Source of the DNA: Serinibacter arcticus | Lineage (GTDB): Bacteria; Actinomycetota; Actinomycetes; Actinomycetales; Beutenbergiaceae | NCBI RefSeq assembly: GCF_003121705.1 | Contig: NZ_PYHR01000002.1 | Coordinates: forward strand, 558,001-622,000 | DNA: 64,000 nucleotides | Reading direction: 5' to 3' | Part shown: in pieces, positions 1 through 10,687 of the stretch | How the letters are laid out: each line of letters opens with the position of its first letter | Numbering within the stretch: position 1 is the first letter of the stretch | Translations under genes and position numbers: made by a program | Notes under the pieces: generated by a model | Seen by the model: only the letters and a program-made list of their open reading frames with translations | What the model was told of the DNA's origin: nothing | The model's database searches: none

Positions 1-582
<582 letters not shown>

Positions 583-656
583 GGGGTGGTTCCTTCCAGG
601 GGGTGGCGGGATCGAGCCACCGTCGATGGTAGTGCCCCGACGTCGCGGGCCCGTCG

Positions 657-1820
657 TCAGCGCGTCGCCCGCCGCCGCTCGCTCCAGTCGGCGATCCGGT
701 CGCAGGCCTGCGACACGACGTCGATACCGGGCGAGAACGACAGCCGGACCCAGTCGCCGCCGTCGCGGGTGTCGAAGTCGGTGCCCGGCGCCAGGGCGAC
801 CCCGGTCTCCGCCAGGAGGCGGTCGCAGTAGTCGGGCGAGTCCAGCCCCGACGAGGAGATGTCGGCCCACACGTAGAAGGCACCGTCGACCGGGGCCACC
901 CGGGTGAAGCCGAGCTCCGCGACCCGTCCGAGCAGGTGCTCCCGGGATCCGGCGAGCGCGGCGACGCGCGCGTCGCACTCGGCGTAGGACTCGGGCTCGA
1001 AGGCGGCCAGGGCGGCGTGCTGAGCCGGTACCGGCGCGCAGAGCGCCAGGTTGCCGGCGATGTCGGCCGCGGCGTCCGCGAGGTCGGCCGGCATGACGAG
1101 CCAGCCCAGGCGCCACCCCGTCATGCCCCAGTACTTGGAGAAGGACCCGATGGTCGGGGCCACCGGATCGGCCGCGGCCGTGCTCACCCTCACGCCGCCG
1201 TAGATGATGCCGTGGTAGATCTCGTCGCTCAGGCAGCGCACGCCCTCGGCCTCGCACCAGGCGAGGATCTCGGCGAGGTCGGTCGTGATCGTGCCCGTGG
1301 GATTCGAGGGGCTCGCCAGGACGACGCCGTCGAGCCGTCGCTGGGCGTGGGCCGACTGCAGGCCGGACAGCGTGAGCGCGAACCGCTCGAGCGGCCCGGC
1401 GTGGACGTCGACGACCTCGCAGCCGAGCGCCGTCAGGACGTTGCGGTAGGCCGGGTAGCCGGGACTCGGAAGGGCGACGCGCGCGCCGGCGTCGAACGCC
1501 GCCAGCACCGCGGCGAGCACCGCGCCGGAGGCCCCCGTGGTGACGAGCAGCCGCTCGGGGTCGACGACGGCGTCGTACCAGCGCGCGTAGTGGCCCGCGA
1601 TCGCCTCGCGCAGCGCGGGCAGCCCGCGCGTCTGGGTGTAACCGACGTCCCCGGCCAGGGCCGCCACGCCGGCGCGTCGCACCGGGGCGGGAGCCCCGCC
1701 GCCTGGCTCCCCCACGCAGAGCGTGAGCACCGAGGCGCCGTCGGCCCGCATCGCCTCCGCCCGCGCCAGGACGTCCATCACGGAGAAGGACGGCACGGCG
1801 CTGCGACGAGAGGGGCCCAT
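657..1820 (-). CDS. PLP-dependent class I/II aminotransferase
   Basis: A 387-residue fold-type I PLP enzyme. Visible landmarks are [15 protein letters not shown] near residue 60, PSNPTG at 171-176, [11 protein letters not shown] from 199, and the Schiff-base lysine K229 in [15 protein letters not shown]. The C-terminal part contains [11 protein letters not shown] and RLSFSPG, typical of aspartate/alanine-type aminotransferases. The ATG at 1820 was chosen because the 28 codons upstream are Arg/Pro-rich and lack family resemblance. The amino-acid substrate cannot be named from sequence. The gene is divergent from deaD and upstream of aspS on the same strand. Confidence 0.9.
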   Translation of the reverse strand: MGPSRRSAVPSFSVMDVLARAEAMRADGASVLTLCVGEPGGGAPAPVRRAGVAALAGDVGYTQTRGLPALREAIAGHYARWYDAVVDPERLLVTTGASGAVLAAVLAAFDAGARVALPSPGYPAYRNVLTALGCEVVDVHAGPLERFALTLSGLQSAHAQRRLDGVVLASPSNPTGTITTDLAEILAWCEAEGVRCLSDEIYHGIIYGGVRVSTAAADPVAPTIGSFSKYWGMTGWRLGWLVMPADLADAAADIAGNLALCAPVPAQHAALAAFEPESYAECDARVAALAGSREHLLGRVAELGFTRVAPVDGAFYVWADISSSGLDSPDYCDRLLAETGVALAPGTDFDTRDGGDWVRLSFSPGIDVVSQACDRIADWSERRRATR

Positions 1821-1908
1821 GCCCCCATCCTGCCCGGGGGACGGCCTCGCGGCACCGGGGTGACCCACCTCACCCGGCCGCCTCCTGGGCACCGGGCGGC
1901 CCACGGGG

Positions 1909-1914
1909 TAGAGT
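1909..1914 (+). promoter_or_regulatory. candidate -10 box of deaD with long leader
   Basis: TAGAGT fits the actinobacterial TANNNT -10 pattern seen before many genes here. If it is the promoter, the deaD mRNA has a leader of roughly 180 bases, unlike the leaderless genes elsewhere in the window. No convincing -35 box is visible. Confidence 0.4.
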
Positions 1915-2101
1915 CATCGAGTCCTTGGAGTGCATGTCCCGCCACAGGGCCCCAGACAAGATCACCCGGTGCGAGCAGTTGCCGCCGGCTGACCACGCGA
2001 GTCGCAGAGTGCGGACGCGAGACGACGGGCGCAGACGCGGGTAGACCGGATCACCTGGTCAGATCTCCGCCTCAGCCCCATCGTGAATGGTGTCTTCCCC
2101 C

Positions 2102-3847
2102 ATGTCTGAACTCTCCTTCGCCGACCTCGGCCTGCCCTCCGACCTGCTCCAGGTCACCGCGGACCTCGGCTTCACCACCCCCACCGCCATCCAGCAGCAG
2201 GCCATCCCGGTCCTGCTCGGTGGCGCCGACATCGTCGGCGTCGCGCAGACCGGCACCGGCAAGACGGCCGCCTTCGGCCTCCCGCTGCTCGCCGCCATCG
2301 ACCCCGACCTCCGCGTGGTCCAGGCCGTCGTCCTGACGCCGACCCGCGAGCTCGCCATCCAGGTGAGCGAGGCCATCGGCTCGTTCGTCCCCGGCGGTCG
2401 TCGCATCTCCGTGCTGCCGATCTACGGCGGCGCGTCCTTCGTCCCGCAGCTGCGTGGTCTCGAGCGCGGCGCGCAGGTCGTCGTCGGCACGCCCGGTCGC
2501 GTCATCGACATGATCGAGCGCAAGGCCCTCAAGATGGGCGAGCTCCGGTTCGTCGTCCTGGACGAGGCCGACGAGATGCTCCGCATGGGCTTCGCCGAGG
2601 ACGTCGAGACGATTCTCGCGAGCACGCCCGACAGCAAGCAGGTCGCCCTGTTCTCCGCGACCATGCCGCCCGCGATCCGTCGCGTCGCCGAGACCCACCT
2701 GAACAAGCCGGTCGAGATCACGGTCTCGCGCCAGTCCTCGCCGATCGCCTCGGTCGAGCAGACCTACGCGATCGTCCCCTACCGCAACAAGGCCGAGGCC
2801 CTCGCGCGGATCCTCGCCACGAGCGACGTCGACGCCGCGATCGTCTTCGTCCGCACCCGCGAGACGGCCGAGGAGGTCGGCGCCGCGCTGGCCGCGACCG
2901 GCGTCAGCGCCGCGTCCATCAGCGGTGACGTCGCCCAGCGCGACCGCGAGAAGATCATCGACCGTCTCCGTCACGGCCAGGTCGACGTGCTCGTCGCGAC
3001 CGACGTCGCCGCCCGTGGTCTGGACGTCGACCGCATCGGCCTCGTCGTCAACTTCGACGTGCCGCGCGAGGTCGAGACCTACGTGCACCGCATCGGCCGC
3101 ACGGGCCGCGCCGGCCGCACCGGCAAGGCGCTGACCTTCCTCACGCCGAAGGAGAAGCCGCGCCTGCGCACCATCGAGCGCGTCACCGGCTCCCGGATCA
3201 CCGAGGCCGTCCTCCCGACGCGTCTCGACGTCGTCGCGCACCGTCTCGGCTCGGCCCTGGCCGGCGCCGAGCAGCGCATGTCGATCGGCATGCTCTCGGT
3301 CCACCGCGACCGCCTCGCCGAGCACGCCGCGGCGACCGGCACCGACGTCCTCGACATCGCCGCCGCGCTGCTCGCGCTCTCGGTCGGCGACACGGGCGCT
3401 CCCGCGAACGACGAGCTGTCCCTCCCGGACAACGGCAGCCGCGGCGAGCGCTTCGAGCGCGAGTCCCGCTTCGAGGGCGGCCGTGACGGCCGCGGTCGCG
3501 ACCGGGGCGGCCGCGACGGCGCTCCCCGCACCGCGGGTGACGGCAACCGCTACCGCATCGCAGTCGGTCACCGCGACGGCGTGACGCCCCAGGGCATCGT
3601 CGGCGCCATCACCGGCGAAGGCGGCCTCCGCGGCGCCGAGATCGGCAAGATCGACATCTTCCCGTCGTTCTCCATCGTCGAGATCCCGCTCGGGCTCGAC
3701 TCCGACGCCGAGCGTCGCATCGGGGCCGCGAAGATCGCCGGTCGCCAGCTGCGCATCAAGGCCGACTCCGGCCCGCCCTCCCGCGGTCCCCGCGACCGCA
3801 ACGACGGCGAGCGTCCCGCGCGTCGTCCGCGCAGCTTCTCGCACTGA
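2102..3847 (+). CDS. deaD: DEAD-box ATP-dependent RNA helicase with DbpA-like C-terminal domain
   Basis: A 581-residue DeaD/CsdA-type helicase for RNA unwinding in ribosome assembly and mRNA turnover. Motifs in order: Q-motif region (GFTTPTAIQQQAIP), motif I AQTGTGKT at 48-55, PTREL at 80-84, TPGR at about 130, DEAD at 154-157, SAT at 185-187, ATDVAARGLD (motif V) and HRIGRTGRAG (motif VI). An Arg/Gly/Asp-rich linker follows, then a DbpA-type RNA-binding domain (NRYRIAVGHRDGVTPQGIVG, then LRGAEIGKIDIF). An in-frame ATG at 2087 would add five residues; 2102 gives the usual MSELSFADLGL start. Neither has a clear ribosome site. The gene stands alone, with a strong terminator behind it. Confidence 0.96.
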   Translation: MSELSFADLGLPSDLLQVTADLGFTTPTAIQQQAIPVLLGGADIVGVAQTGTGKTAAFGLPLLAAIDPDLRVVQAVVLTPTRELAIQVSEAIGSFVPGGRRISVLPIYGGASFVPQLRGLERGAQVVVGTPGRVIDMIERKALKMGELRFVVLDEADEMLRMGFAEDVETILASTPDSKQVALFSATMPPAIRRVAETHLNKPVEITVSRQSSPIASVEQTYAIVPYRNKAEALARILATSDVDAAIVFVRTRETAEEVGAALAATGVSAASISGDVAQRDREKIIDRLRHGQVDVLVATDVAARGLDVDRIGLVVNFDVPREVETYVHRIGRTGRAGRTGKALTFLTPKEKPRLRTIERVTGSRITEAVLPTRLDVVAHRLGSALAGAEQRMSIGMLSVHRDRLAEHAAATGTDVLDIAAALLALSVGDTGAPANDELSLPDNGSRGERFERESRFEGGRDGRGRDRGGRDGAPRTAGDGNRYRIAVGHRDGVTPQGIVGAITGEGGLRGAEIGKIDIFPSFSIVEIPLGLDSDAERRIGAAKIAGRQLRIKADSGPPSRGPRDRNDGERPARRPRSFSH

Positions 3848-3881
3848 GCGGGCGCGGGGGTCCGCCCCGCCACCGCACGAC

Positions 3882-3915
3882 GAACGGCCGTGACCCGCGA
3901 GGGTCACGGCCGTTC
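3882..3915. terminator. bidirectional hairpin terminator between deaD and hisS
   Basis: GAACGGCCGTGACCC and its exact reverse complement flank a GCGA loop, giving a perfect 15-bp stem. It lies between the convergent ends of deaD (3847) and hisS (3965) and can serve both. No long T tract follows, as is common in actinobacteria. Confidence 0.85.
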
Positions 3916-3964
3916 GGTCGTTCTGGACCGGCCGGCGCCGTCGTTCGCGGACCGACCCGATCGC

Positions 3965-5337
3965 TCAGGCGTCGGTGGTCGTCGGCACCGCGCGCGGCCA
4001 CAGGTCGGCCTCGGGCGGCGTCCACACGTCGGCGTCCGCCTCGACCTGCTCGCCGGAGCGGATGTCCTTGACCGCGTCGGCCTCCCCGTCGGCGCCCGGG
4101 AACCAGACGAACGGGATCCCCCGACGGTCGGCGAACCGGATCTGCTTGCCGAACTTCGCCGCGGCCGGGGCGACGTCGCACGGGATGCCGCGGGCGCGCA
4201 GTCGCGTGGCGACGGCGTCGGAGGCCGCCCGGGAGTCCTCGTCCGTGACGGCGACGAGCACCGCCGTCGGCACGCTGCGGCTCGCCGTGACCAGACCGGC
4301 CGAGAACAGACGGGACAGCACGCGCGACAGACCGATCGAGATGCCGACGCCGGGGAAGGTGCGCGACCCGTCCGTGGCGAGCGAGTCGTAGCGCCCGCCG
4401 GAGCAGATCGAGCCGAGCTTCTCGTGGCCCACGAGGACCGTCTCGTAGACGGCGCCCGTGTAGTAGTCGAGCCCGCGGGCGATCGACAGGTCCGCGACGA
4501 CGACGCCGGGCGCCCGCGTCTCGGCCTGCACCAGCAGCGCGGTGAGCGAGGCGAGCCCCACCTCGAGGTCGACGGCCTCCGGTCCGGTGACGCCGTACCG
4601 GGCGGCCAGGGCGCGCACCTGCTCGACGACCTCGACGCCGCCCGACAGGTCCGCGAGCGCGAGGCACGCGGCGACCTGGTCGTCGTCGGCCCCGAGCTCG
4701 GAGCGCAGGAGGGCGCCGACGCCGTCGGGACCGATCTTCGCGAGCTTGTCGACGGCCTGGAGCACGCCCGGCACGTCGGGCAGGCCGATGCCGCGGTAGT
4801 AGGCGTCGGCCACGACACGGTTGTTCACGAGCACCCGGACCGGCGGCAGCCCGATCTCCGCCAGCGCCGTCAGCGCCTCGGCCGCGACGAGCGGGACGTC
4901 GACCTCGTAGTGGGCGGGCAGCTCGCCGTCGCCGACGATGTCGATGTCCGCCTGGTAGAACTCGCGGAAGCGACCGTCCTGGGGGCGCTCGCCGCGCCAC
5001 ACCGGCTGCACCTGGTAGCGCTTGAACGGGAACGTGAGGTGGCCGGCGTGCTCGAGGACGTACCGGGCGAACGGCACGGTGAGGTCGAAGTGCAGACCGA
5101 GGTCGTCGTCGCCCGCCGCGGCGCCGGGATCGGCGTGCAGGCGCTGGAGCACGTAGACCTCCTTGGAGGTCTCGCCCTTGCGCAGCAGCTCGCGCAGCGG
5201 TTCGACGGCGCGGGTCGCCACGGAGGCGAAGCCGTGCAGCTCGAAGGTGCGGCTGATGATCTCGATCGCGCGCTTCTCGACGATGCGCTGCGCCGGCAGC
5301 CACTCGGGGAAGCCGGACAGGGGGTGGGACGGGCCAT
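3965..5337 (-). CDS. hisS: histidyl-tRNA synthetase, apparent frameshift at codon 6
   Basis: Class II synthetase charging tRNA-His. Family features are RELLRKGETSKEVYVLQ, HFDLTVPFARYV, REFYQADIDIVG (motif 2), the histidine signature IARGLDYYTGAVYE, and GVGISIGLSRVLSRLF (motif 3), followed by an anticodon-binding domain (FGKQIRFADRRGIPFVWFPG). The only start with a good ribosome site (GGAAGG, 8 bases away) is the ATG at 5337, giving MARPTP. That ATG is one base out of frame with the enzyme body. Adding one G to the five-G run at 5320-5324 restores MARPTPLSGFPEWLP, the expected actinobacterial N-terminus. As written, the intact frame could only start at a GTG at 5374 with no ribosome site (469 codons). 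A sequencing contraction is the likeliest explanation for this essential gene. Confidence 0.9.
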
Positions 5338-5634
5338 GCCCCGATCCTTCCAGACTCCTGCCGCGCTCCCCCACCCGGCCGCGGACGCTCCGGCGGCCGG
5401 ACCGTCGACATCTCGTGACGCGGGAGAGCGGAGACGGTGAGACGATGGTCAGCCAGTCCTCCTGGTCCCCGCCGACGTCCCACTCTCCGACGACGATGCC
5501 GGTGGAGACACCGTGTTCGGTACGGTGGACCACGGACTGGAGGCAATCCAGACGGTCGGTGCCGCGGGCACCGACACAGGCGCGACGGACGGACGCCCGG
5601 CGACGGGCGTCATCATCGAGAAAGCGGTCATCTC
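5338..5634. other. divergent promoter region between hisS and the DUF349 gene
   Basis: These 297 bases hold the start regions of two divergent genes. A TACGGT at 5521-5526 could be a -10 box for the plus-strand gene, leaving a leader of about 100 bases. The only other clear signal is the hisS ribosome site GGAAGG near 5346-5351. I see no RNA gene or other conserved structure. Confidence 0.4.
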
Positions 5635-7423
5635 GTGACTAGCACACCCGAATCCACGAACGACGAGCAGACGACCCCGGTCGTCGAGGCGAACCCGGAC
5701 CCGACGACGGCGGAAACCGTGGTCGAGGAGGCCGGCGTCGTCGAGGAGTCGGCCCCGGTCGAGGAGGCCCCCGTCGAGGAGGCCCCCGCAGCGGAGGCTC
5801 CCGAGGAGGCGGCAGCCGAGGACGCGCCGCTCGAGGAGGCACCCGTCGAGGCCGACGAGGCCGCCCCCGCCGAGGAGGACGTCCCGACCGAGGTCGAGGA
5901 CGCTCTCGAGGTCGAGGAGACCCCGGCCGAGGCAGCCGCGGAGGAGACCGTCGAGGTCGCCGCCGAGGACGCCGCCCCTGTCCAGGCCGAGGAGTCCGCT
6001 CCCGCCGAGGACGCCGCCCCGCGGCCGAGCCCGCCCCGGCCGACGAGCCCGCCGCCCCCGCGGCCCCGTCGCCGCGGCCCTCCCCGCGCCCCGTGCCGCG
6101 TCCGCTCCCCCGCCCGACGCCGAGCGCCGCCGTCGCCGTGCCCGCGACCCCGGTCACCCCGACCCGGCCGCCGAGCGCGCGGAGATCGAGGCGGCCTCCG
6201 TCTTCGGCTCCGTCGCCGAGGACGGCACGGTCACCGTGCGCGACGGCGAGGACACCCGCGTCGTGGGTCAGTACGCCGGCGGTGACACGGCCGACGCGCT
6301 CGGCCTGTACGTCCGCCGCTACCTCGACCTGAAGGCGCAGGTCGCCCTGCTCGAGACCCGCCTGCCGACGCTGTCGGTCAAGGAGGTCACGAGCACGCTC
6401 AACGGCCTGACCGAGCAGCTCGTCGAGCCGGCCGCTGTCGGCGACCTCCCGGCCCTCCGGGAGCGTCTGACGGCGCTGTCGGCCGCAGCCGCCACGCTCC
6501 AGGCCGAGGCGCAGGCCACCCGGGACGCCGCGCGCGCCCAGGCCGTCGTCGAGCGCACCGCGATCGTCGAGCAGGTCGAGGCCATCGCGGCCACGGAGCC
6601 CTCGCGGATCCAGTGGCGCGACGCGACCGCCAAGGTCACGACGCTCCTCGAGGAGTGGAAGACGGCCCAGCGCACCGGTGTGCGCATCGACCGTCCCACC
6701 GAGGACTCCCTGTGGAAGCGGTTCTCGCACGCCCGCACGAGCTTCGACAAGGCTCGGCGCGCGCACTTCTCCGACCTCGACCGTCGCAACAGCGACGCGA
6801 AGGGCGTCAAGGAGGGGCTCGTCGTCGAGGCCGAGGCCCTCGCCGGCTCGACCGACTGGGGACCCACGGGGTCCCGCTTCCGCGCGCTGATGGACTCCTG
6901 GCGTGCCGCCCCGCGCGGTCGCCGCAAGGACGACGACGCGCTCTGGATTCGCTTCAAGGCCGCGCAGGACACGTTCTTCGGCGCCCGGGCGCAGGTCAAC
7001 GCCGAGATCGACTCGGAGTACCAGGCCAACCTCGAGGTCAAGCTCGCGCTGCTCGAGCGTGCCGAGGCGCTGCTGCCGATCACGGACCTCGCCTCCGCCC
7101 GCAAGGACATCCGTCCGATCCAGGACGCCTGGGACGAGGCCGGCAAGGTGCCCCGCGCCGACATGCAGCGCACCGAGGCCCGCCTCCGCGCCGTCGAGCA
7201 GGCCATCCGCGACGCCGAGCAGGCCGAGATGCGTCGCACCGACCCCGAGGTGAAGGCGCGCGTCGAGGGCGCGACCGCACAGCTGATCGACTCGATCACC
7301 GCGCTCGAGGCCGACCTCGAGACCGCTCGCGCGGCCGGCAACGCCCGCAAGATCAAGGACGCCGAGGCCGCCCTGGCCACGCGCCGTCAGTGGCTCGAGG
7401 CCGTCCAGCAGTCCCAGGACTAG
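5635..7423 (+). CDS. DUF349 domain protein with long acidic N-terminus, two apparent frameshifts
   Basis: The C-terminal ~400 residues are DUF349 repeats: basic/aromatic helical units such as EEWKTAQRTGVRIDRPTEDS, LWKRFSHARTSFDKARRAHF and ALWIRFKAAQDTFF, rich in Ala/Glu/Arg and probably coiled. The first ~190 residues are an Ala/Glu/Pro-rich, strongly acidic, low-complexity tail. Starting at GTG 5635, the frame is lost twice: after PAEDAAP at the C4 run 6017-6020, and again at the C4 run 6157-6160. Adding one C at each site gives one continuous protein of about 596 residues. Function is unknown; DUF349 proteins are widespread in actinobacteria next to hisS/relA. The frameshifts look like homopolymer contractions, not decay, because the domain downstream is intact. 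Confidence 0.8.
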
Positions 7424-7429
7424 AGGGCC

Positions 7430-7448
7430 GCAGGAGCATCGCTCCTGC
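7430..7448 (+). terminator. small hairpin after the DUF349 gene
   Basis: GCAGGAGC-ATC-GCTCCTGC is an 8-bp perfect stem with a three-base loop, starting seven bases after the stop codon. It could protect the 3' end or help the stronger terminator that follows. Confidence 0.45.
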
Positions 7449-7467
7449 ACCGGACCATCCATCGGTC

Positions 7468-7504
7468 ACGAACGGCCGGTCGCCTCGCGCGACCGGCCGT
7501 TCGT
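7468..7504 (+). terminator. strong hairpin terminator of the DUF349 gene
   Basis: ACGAACGGCCGGTCGC and its exact reverse complement form a 16-bp stem around the loop CTCGC. It sits 45 bases past the DUF349 stop and before the next plus-strand gene at 7574. Confidence 0.8.
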
Positions 7505-7573
7505 CGCGTCCGGGCACCCCGCCGTCGTCCACAGGGGGCGCACGAGGTCGACCGTGCGGGGCATCATCGCCCC

Positions 7574-8218
7574 ATGGCGACCACCGCGACCCCGAGCACC
7601 AGGATCCCCACGGCCCCCGCCGCCCTCTGGCGACCACGGACCGCCGCCGCGGCGCGGTTGCCTCGCGACCTGCGCGACGTCCTCGGCGCGCCCGAGGGCT
7701 CCGTGCGGGGCGACCACCTCTGGGACGGGCCGGTCGCCGTCGACGTGCCGCTCTCGCCGGCGCTGCGGGCCCGCAGCGCCGTGCGTGCTACCGGCACCGG
7801 ACCGCTCACGGCCGCACGGTCCGTCGACGGGGGACCCGGCGAGGGCGTGGTGTGCCTGCTCGCCGCCGCCTGGATCCACGCCGGCGGCCCGCCGCCCGAA
7901 CTGCTCCACGTGGCACTGCGACGCCCGGTCCGCGCCCGGTTCGGACCCGTGCGCCACCGCTGCGTCGATCTGCCGGAGCGCGACGTCGTCGACGTCGGCG
8001 GAGTCCGGGTCACGAACCCGCTGGCGACGGCGTGCGACCTCGCGCGGGCCGTCGGCGCGACGCGGGTGGCGGGCCCGTCCGACGTCGCCCCGTCTGACGC
8101 GACCGATGCGCTGCGCCGCCTGGTCGCGGTGGTGGAGCGGAGCGCCGTACGGGCCAGGCTGCTGACGGCGCCGCGGGCCCGGGCGCGCCTGGCACGGGCG
8201 GCGCTGGACGAGCTCTGA
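7574..8218 (+). CDS. AbiEi-antitoxin-like C-terminal domain protein, orphan
   Basis: A 214-residue protein not firmly recognised. It resembles the actinobacterial proteins annotated as AbiEi-family antitoxin C-terminal-like: an N-terminal DNA-binding-like segment (AAAARLPRDLRDVLGAPEGS), then a beta-rich part ending in HRCVDLPERDVVDVGGVRVT and NPLATACDLARA, the usual switch into a helical tail (ALRRLVAVVERS). No toxin gene of the AbiEii type lies next to it. It sits alone between the DUF349 terminator and the convergent relA. Its frame is intact and its codon use is that of its neighbours, so it looks like a resident gene. The start ATG is at 7574; no clear ribosome site is visible. Confidence 0.6.
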   Translation: MATTATPSTRIPTAPAALWRPRTAAAARLPRDLRDVLGAPEGSVRGDHLWDGPVAVDVPLSPALRARSAVRATGTGPLTAARSVDGGPGEGVVCLLAAAWIHAGGPPPELLHVALRRPVRARFGPVRHRCVDLPERDVVDVGGVRVTNPLATACDLARAVGATRVAGPSDVAPSDATDALRRLVAVVERSAVRARLLTAPRARARLARAALDEL

Positions 8219-8250
8219 CCGCGAGGCCCGGCTCGGCCCCGGAGAGACCC

Positions 8251-10605
8251 TCAGGAGCGGGTGTTGAGCTCCGCCCGGCCCCCGGGGACCGGGGCGGCGT
8301 CGGGCCGGACCCCGGTGACGCGGTAGACGTCGAACACGCCGTCGATCTCCCTGACCGCGTTGAGCACGTGGCCGAGGTGGGCGGTGTCCCCCATCTCGAA
8401 CACGAACTTGCTGACGGCGAGCCGGTCGCGCGACGTCGAGACGCTCGCCGAGAGGATGTTGACGTGGTTGTCCGACAGGACGCGGGTGACGTCGGACAGC
8501 AGGCGCGCGCGGTCGAGCGCCTCGACCTGGATCTGGACCAGGAACACGCTCTGGGCGTCGGGCGACCAGGAGACGTCGACGAACCGCTCCGGCTCGGCCA
8601 TCAGCGCCTCGACGTTGGGGCAGTCGGCCCGGTGGACCGAGACGCCCTGACCCTTCGTGACGAACCCGACGACGGGGTCGCCCGGAACCGGGGTGCAGCA
8701 CTTGGCCAGCTTCGTCCAGACGTCGTCCATCCCGGCGACGACGACACCGCCGCCCGCGCTGCGGGGTCGGGCCACCTGGGCGCCGGGCCGGGTCACCTCG
8801 GCGAGGTCCTCCGTCGTGCCCTCCTCGCCACCGAGGCTCGCCACGAGGCGCTGGACGACGTTGGCGGCCGACACGTGGTGCTCCCCCACCGCCGCGTAGA
8901 GCGACGTGACGTCGGGGTAGCGCATGTCGGAGGCCAGCGCCGTGAGCGAGTCGTGCGTGAGGAGACGCTGCAGCGGCAGGTTCTGCTTGCGCATCACCTT
9001 GGCGATCGCGGTCTTGCCCTCCTCGATCGCCCCGTCCCGACGCTCGCGCGTGAACCACGCCTTGATCTTGTTGCGGGCCCGGGGGGAGCTGACGAACGCG
9101 AGCCAGTCACGGCTCGGCCCGGCACCCTCGGACTTGGAGGTGAAGACCTCGACGGTGTCACCGTTGTCGAGGACGGACTCGAGCGGGACCAGGCGGCCGT
9201 TCACCTTGGCGCCGACGGTCCGGTGCCCCACCTCGGTGTGGACGGCGTAGGCGAAGTCGACCGGCGTCGAGCCGCCTGGCAGCGACATCACGTCGCCCTT
9301 GGGCGTGAAGACGTAGACCTCGTTGCCGGACATCTCGTAGCGCAGCGAGTCAAGGAACTCCCCCGGGTCGGCCGTCTCGCGCTGCCAGTCGACGAGCTGA
9401 CGCAGCCACGGCATCTCGCCGCCGCCGCTCGCCGTCGCGCCGGCCGCGCCGGGCTGCTCCTTGTACTTCCAGTGCGCCGCGACGCCGTACTCCGCGCGAC
9501 GGTGCATCTCGTGGCTGCGGATCTGGATCTCGACGGGCTTGCCGCCAGGGCCGATGACCGTCGTGTGCAACGACTGGTACATGTTGAACTTCGGCATCGC
9601 GATGTAGTCCTTGAACCGCCCCGGCACCGGGTTCCACCGCGCGTGCAGCGCCCCGAGCGCCGCGTAGCAGTCCCGCACCGAGTCGACCAGGACACGCACC
9701 CCGACGAGGTCGTAGATGTCCGCGAAGTCGCGGCCGCGCACGATCATCTTCTGGTAGATCGAGTAGTAGTGCTTGGGTCGGCCCGTCACCGTGGTGCGGA
9801 TGCGCGCCGCCCGCAGGTCCTCGACGACCTTCTCGCGCACGATGGTCAGGTACTCCTCGCGCGCCGGCGCCCGCTCGGACACGAGCCGCACGATCTCGTC
9901 GTACACCTTCGGGTACAGCGTCGCGAAGGAGAGGTCCTCGAGCTCCCACTTGATCGTGTTCATGCCGAGCCGGTGAGCCAGGGGCGCGTAGATCTCGAGC
10001 GTCTCGCGCGCCTTCTTCTCGGCGGAGCCCGAGGACACGAACCGCCAGGTGCGGGCGTTGTGGAGCCGGTCGGCCAGCTTGATCACCAGGACGCGGATGT
10101 CGCGCGCCATCGCGACGACCATCTTGCGGACGGTCTCGGCCTGGGCGGCCTCCCCGAACGTCACCTTGTCGAGCTTCGTCACGCCGTCGACCATCCCGGC
10201 GATCTCGTCGCCGAAGTCCTTGCGGAGGGTGGCGAGCGTGTAGTCGGTGTCCTCCACCGTGTCGTGCAGGAGCGCGGCCGCGAGCGTGGTGGGCGGCAGG
10301 CCCAGCTCGGCCAGGATCGTCGCGACCGCGACGGGGTGGGTGATGTACGGGTCACCGCTCTTGCGCAGCTGGCCCTCGTGCGCCCGCTCGGCGACGAGGT
10401 AGGCGCGCTCGATCAGCGACAGGTCGACCCGGGGGTGGTTGGCGCGCACGACCCGCAGCAGCGGCTCGATCGCCGGGGGTGTCTGGTGCCCCCGCGACCC
10501 GAGTCGCACCAGTGTGCTGCGCATGCGCGACCGGGGAACCACGGGCTCGACGCCCCCGGGAGAGCTGCGGTGCCGACTCTCGTCCTTGCGCCCCTCGTCT
10601 GACAT
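8251..10605 (-). CDS. relA: bifunctional (p)ppGpp synthetase/hydrolase, Rel
   Basis: A 784-residue long RSH protein that makes and degrades (p)ppGpp in the stringent response. The HD hydrolase domain is intact ([20 protein letters not shown] then [12 protein letters not shown], residues about 85-125). The synthetase domain follows ([43 protein letters not shown], then AAHWKYKE). After it come a TGS domain ([19 protein letters not shown]), a helical region, a Cys-bearing zinc-finger-like segment ([14 protein letters not shown]) and a C-terminal ACT domain ([17 protein letters not shown]). The start is ATG 10605, six bases behind a TAGAAT box, so the mRNA is probably leaderless. Confidence 0.97.
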   Translation of the reverse strand: MSDEGRKDESRHRSSPGGVEPVVPRSRMRSTLVRLGSRGHQTPPAIEPLLRVVRANHPRVDLSLIERAYLVAERAHEGQLRKSGDPYITHPVAVATILAELGLPPTTLAAALLHDTVEDTDYTLATLRKDFGDEIAGMVDGVTKLDKVTFGEAAQAETVRKMVVAMARDIRVLVIKLADRLHNARTWRFVSSGSAEKKARETLEIYAPLAHRLGMNTIKWELEDLSFATLYPKVYDEIVRLVSERAPAREEYLTIVREKVVEDLRAARIRTTVTGRPKHYYSIYQKMIVRGRDFADIYDLVGVRVLVDSVRDCYAALGALHARWNPVPGRFKDYIAMPKFNMYQSLHTTVIGPGGKPVEIQIRSHEMHRRAEYGVAAHWKYKEQPGAAGATASGGGEMPWLRQLVDWQRETADPGEFLDSLRYEMSGNEVYVFTPKGDVMSLPGGSTPVDFAYAVHTEVGHRTVGAKVNGRLVPLESVLDNGDTVEVFTSKSEGAGPSRDWLAFVSSPRARNKIKAWFTRERRDGAIEEGKTAIAKVMRKQNLPLQRLLTHDSLTALASDMRYPDVTSLYAAVGEHHVSAANVVQRLVASLGGEEGTTEDLAEVTRPGAQVARPRSAGGGVVVAGMDDVWTKLAKCCTPVPGDPVVGFVTKGQGVSVHRADCPNVEALMAEPERFVDVSWSPDAQSVFLVQIQVEALDRARLLSDVTRVLSDNHVNILSASVSTSRDRLAVSKFVFEMGDTAHLGHVLNAVREIDGVFDVYRVTGVRPDAAPVPGGRAELNTRS

Positions 10606-10611
10606 TGCCCC

Positions 10612-10617
10612 ATTCTA
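10612..10617 (-). promoter_or_regulatory. -10 box of leaderless relA
   Basis: On the minus strand TAGAAT is followed by GGGGCA and then the relA ATG. A six-base gap from -10 box to start codon puts the transcript start at or next to the ATG. Confidence 0.6.
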
Positions 10618-10629
10618 GGCGGAGCGACG

Positions 10630-10668
10630 ACGACGCCCGCACCGCCGGGTCGGCGGTGCGGGCGTCGT
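10630..10668 (-). terminator. hairpin terminator of the yajC-secD-secF operon
   Basis: ACGACGCCCGCACCGCC, the five-base loop GGGTC and the exact reverse complement form a 17-bp stem. It lies between the secF stop (10688) and the relA promoter (10612-10617) and separates the two transcription units. Confidence 0.85.
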
Positions 10669-10687
10669 GGGTCCTTCGGGCGAACCG

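Noticed and set aside
6017-6160. Programmed ribosomal frameshifting
   Set aside because: Seven sites in unrelated genes share only a C or G run; no slippery heptamer or stimulatory structure is seen.
5437-7423. DUF349 gene as a true pseudogene
   Set aside because: Both frame changes are explained by one missing C in C runs and the domain downstream is intact; other genes in the window show the same error type.
8219-8250. Terminator between the AbiEi-like gene and relA
   Set aside because: Only short, imperfect GC pairing is present; not better than chance at this GC content.
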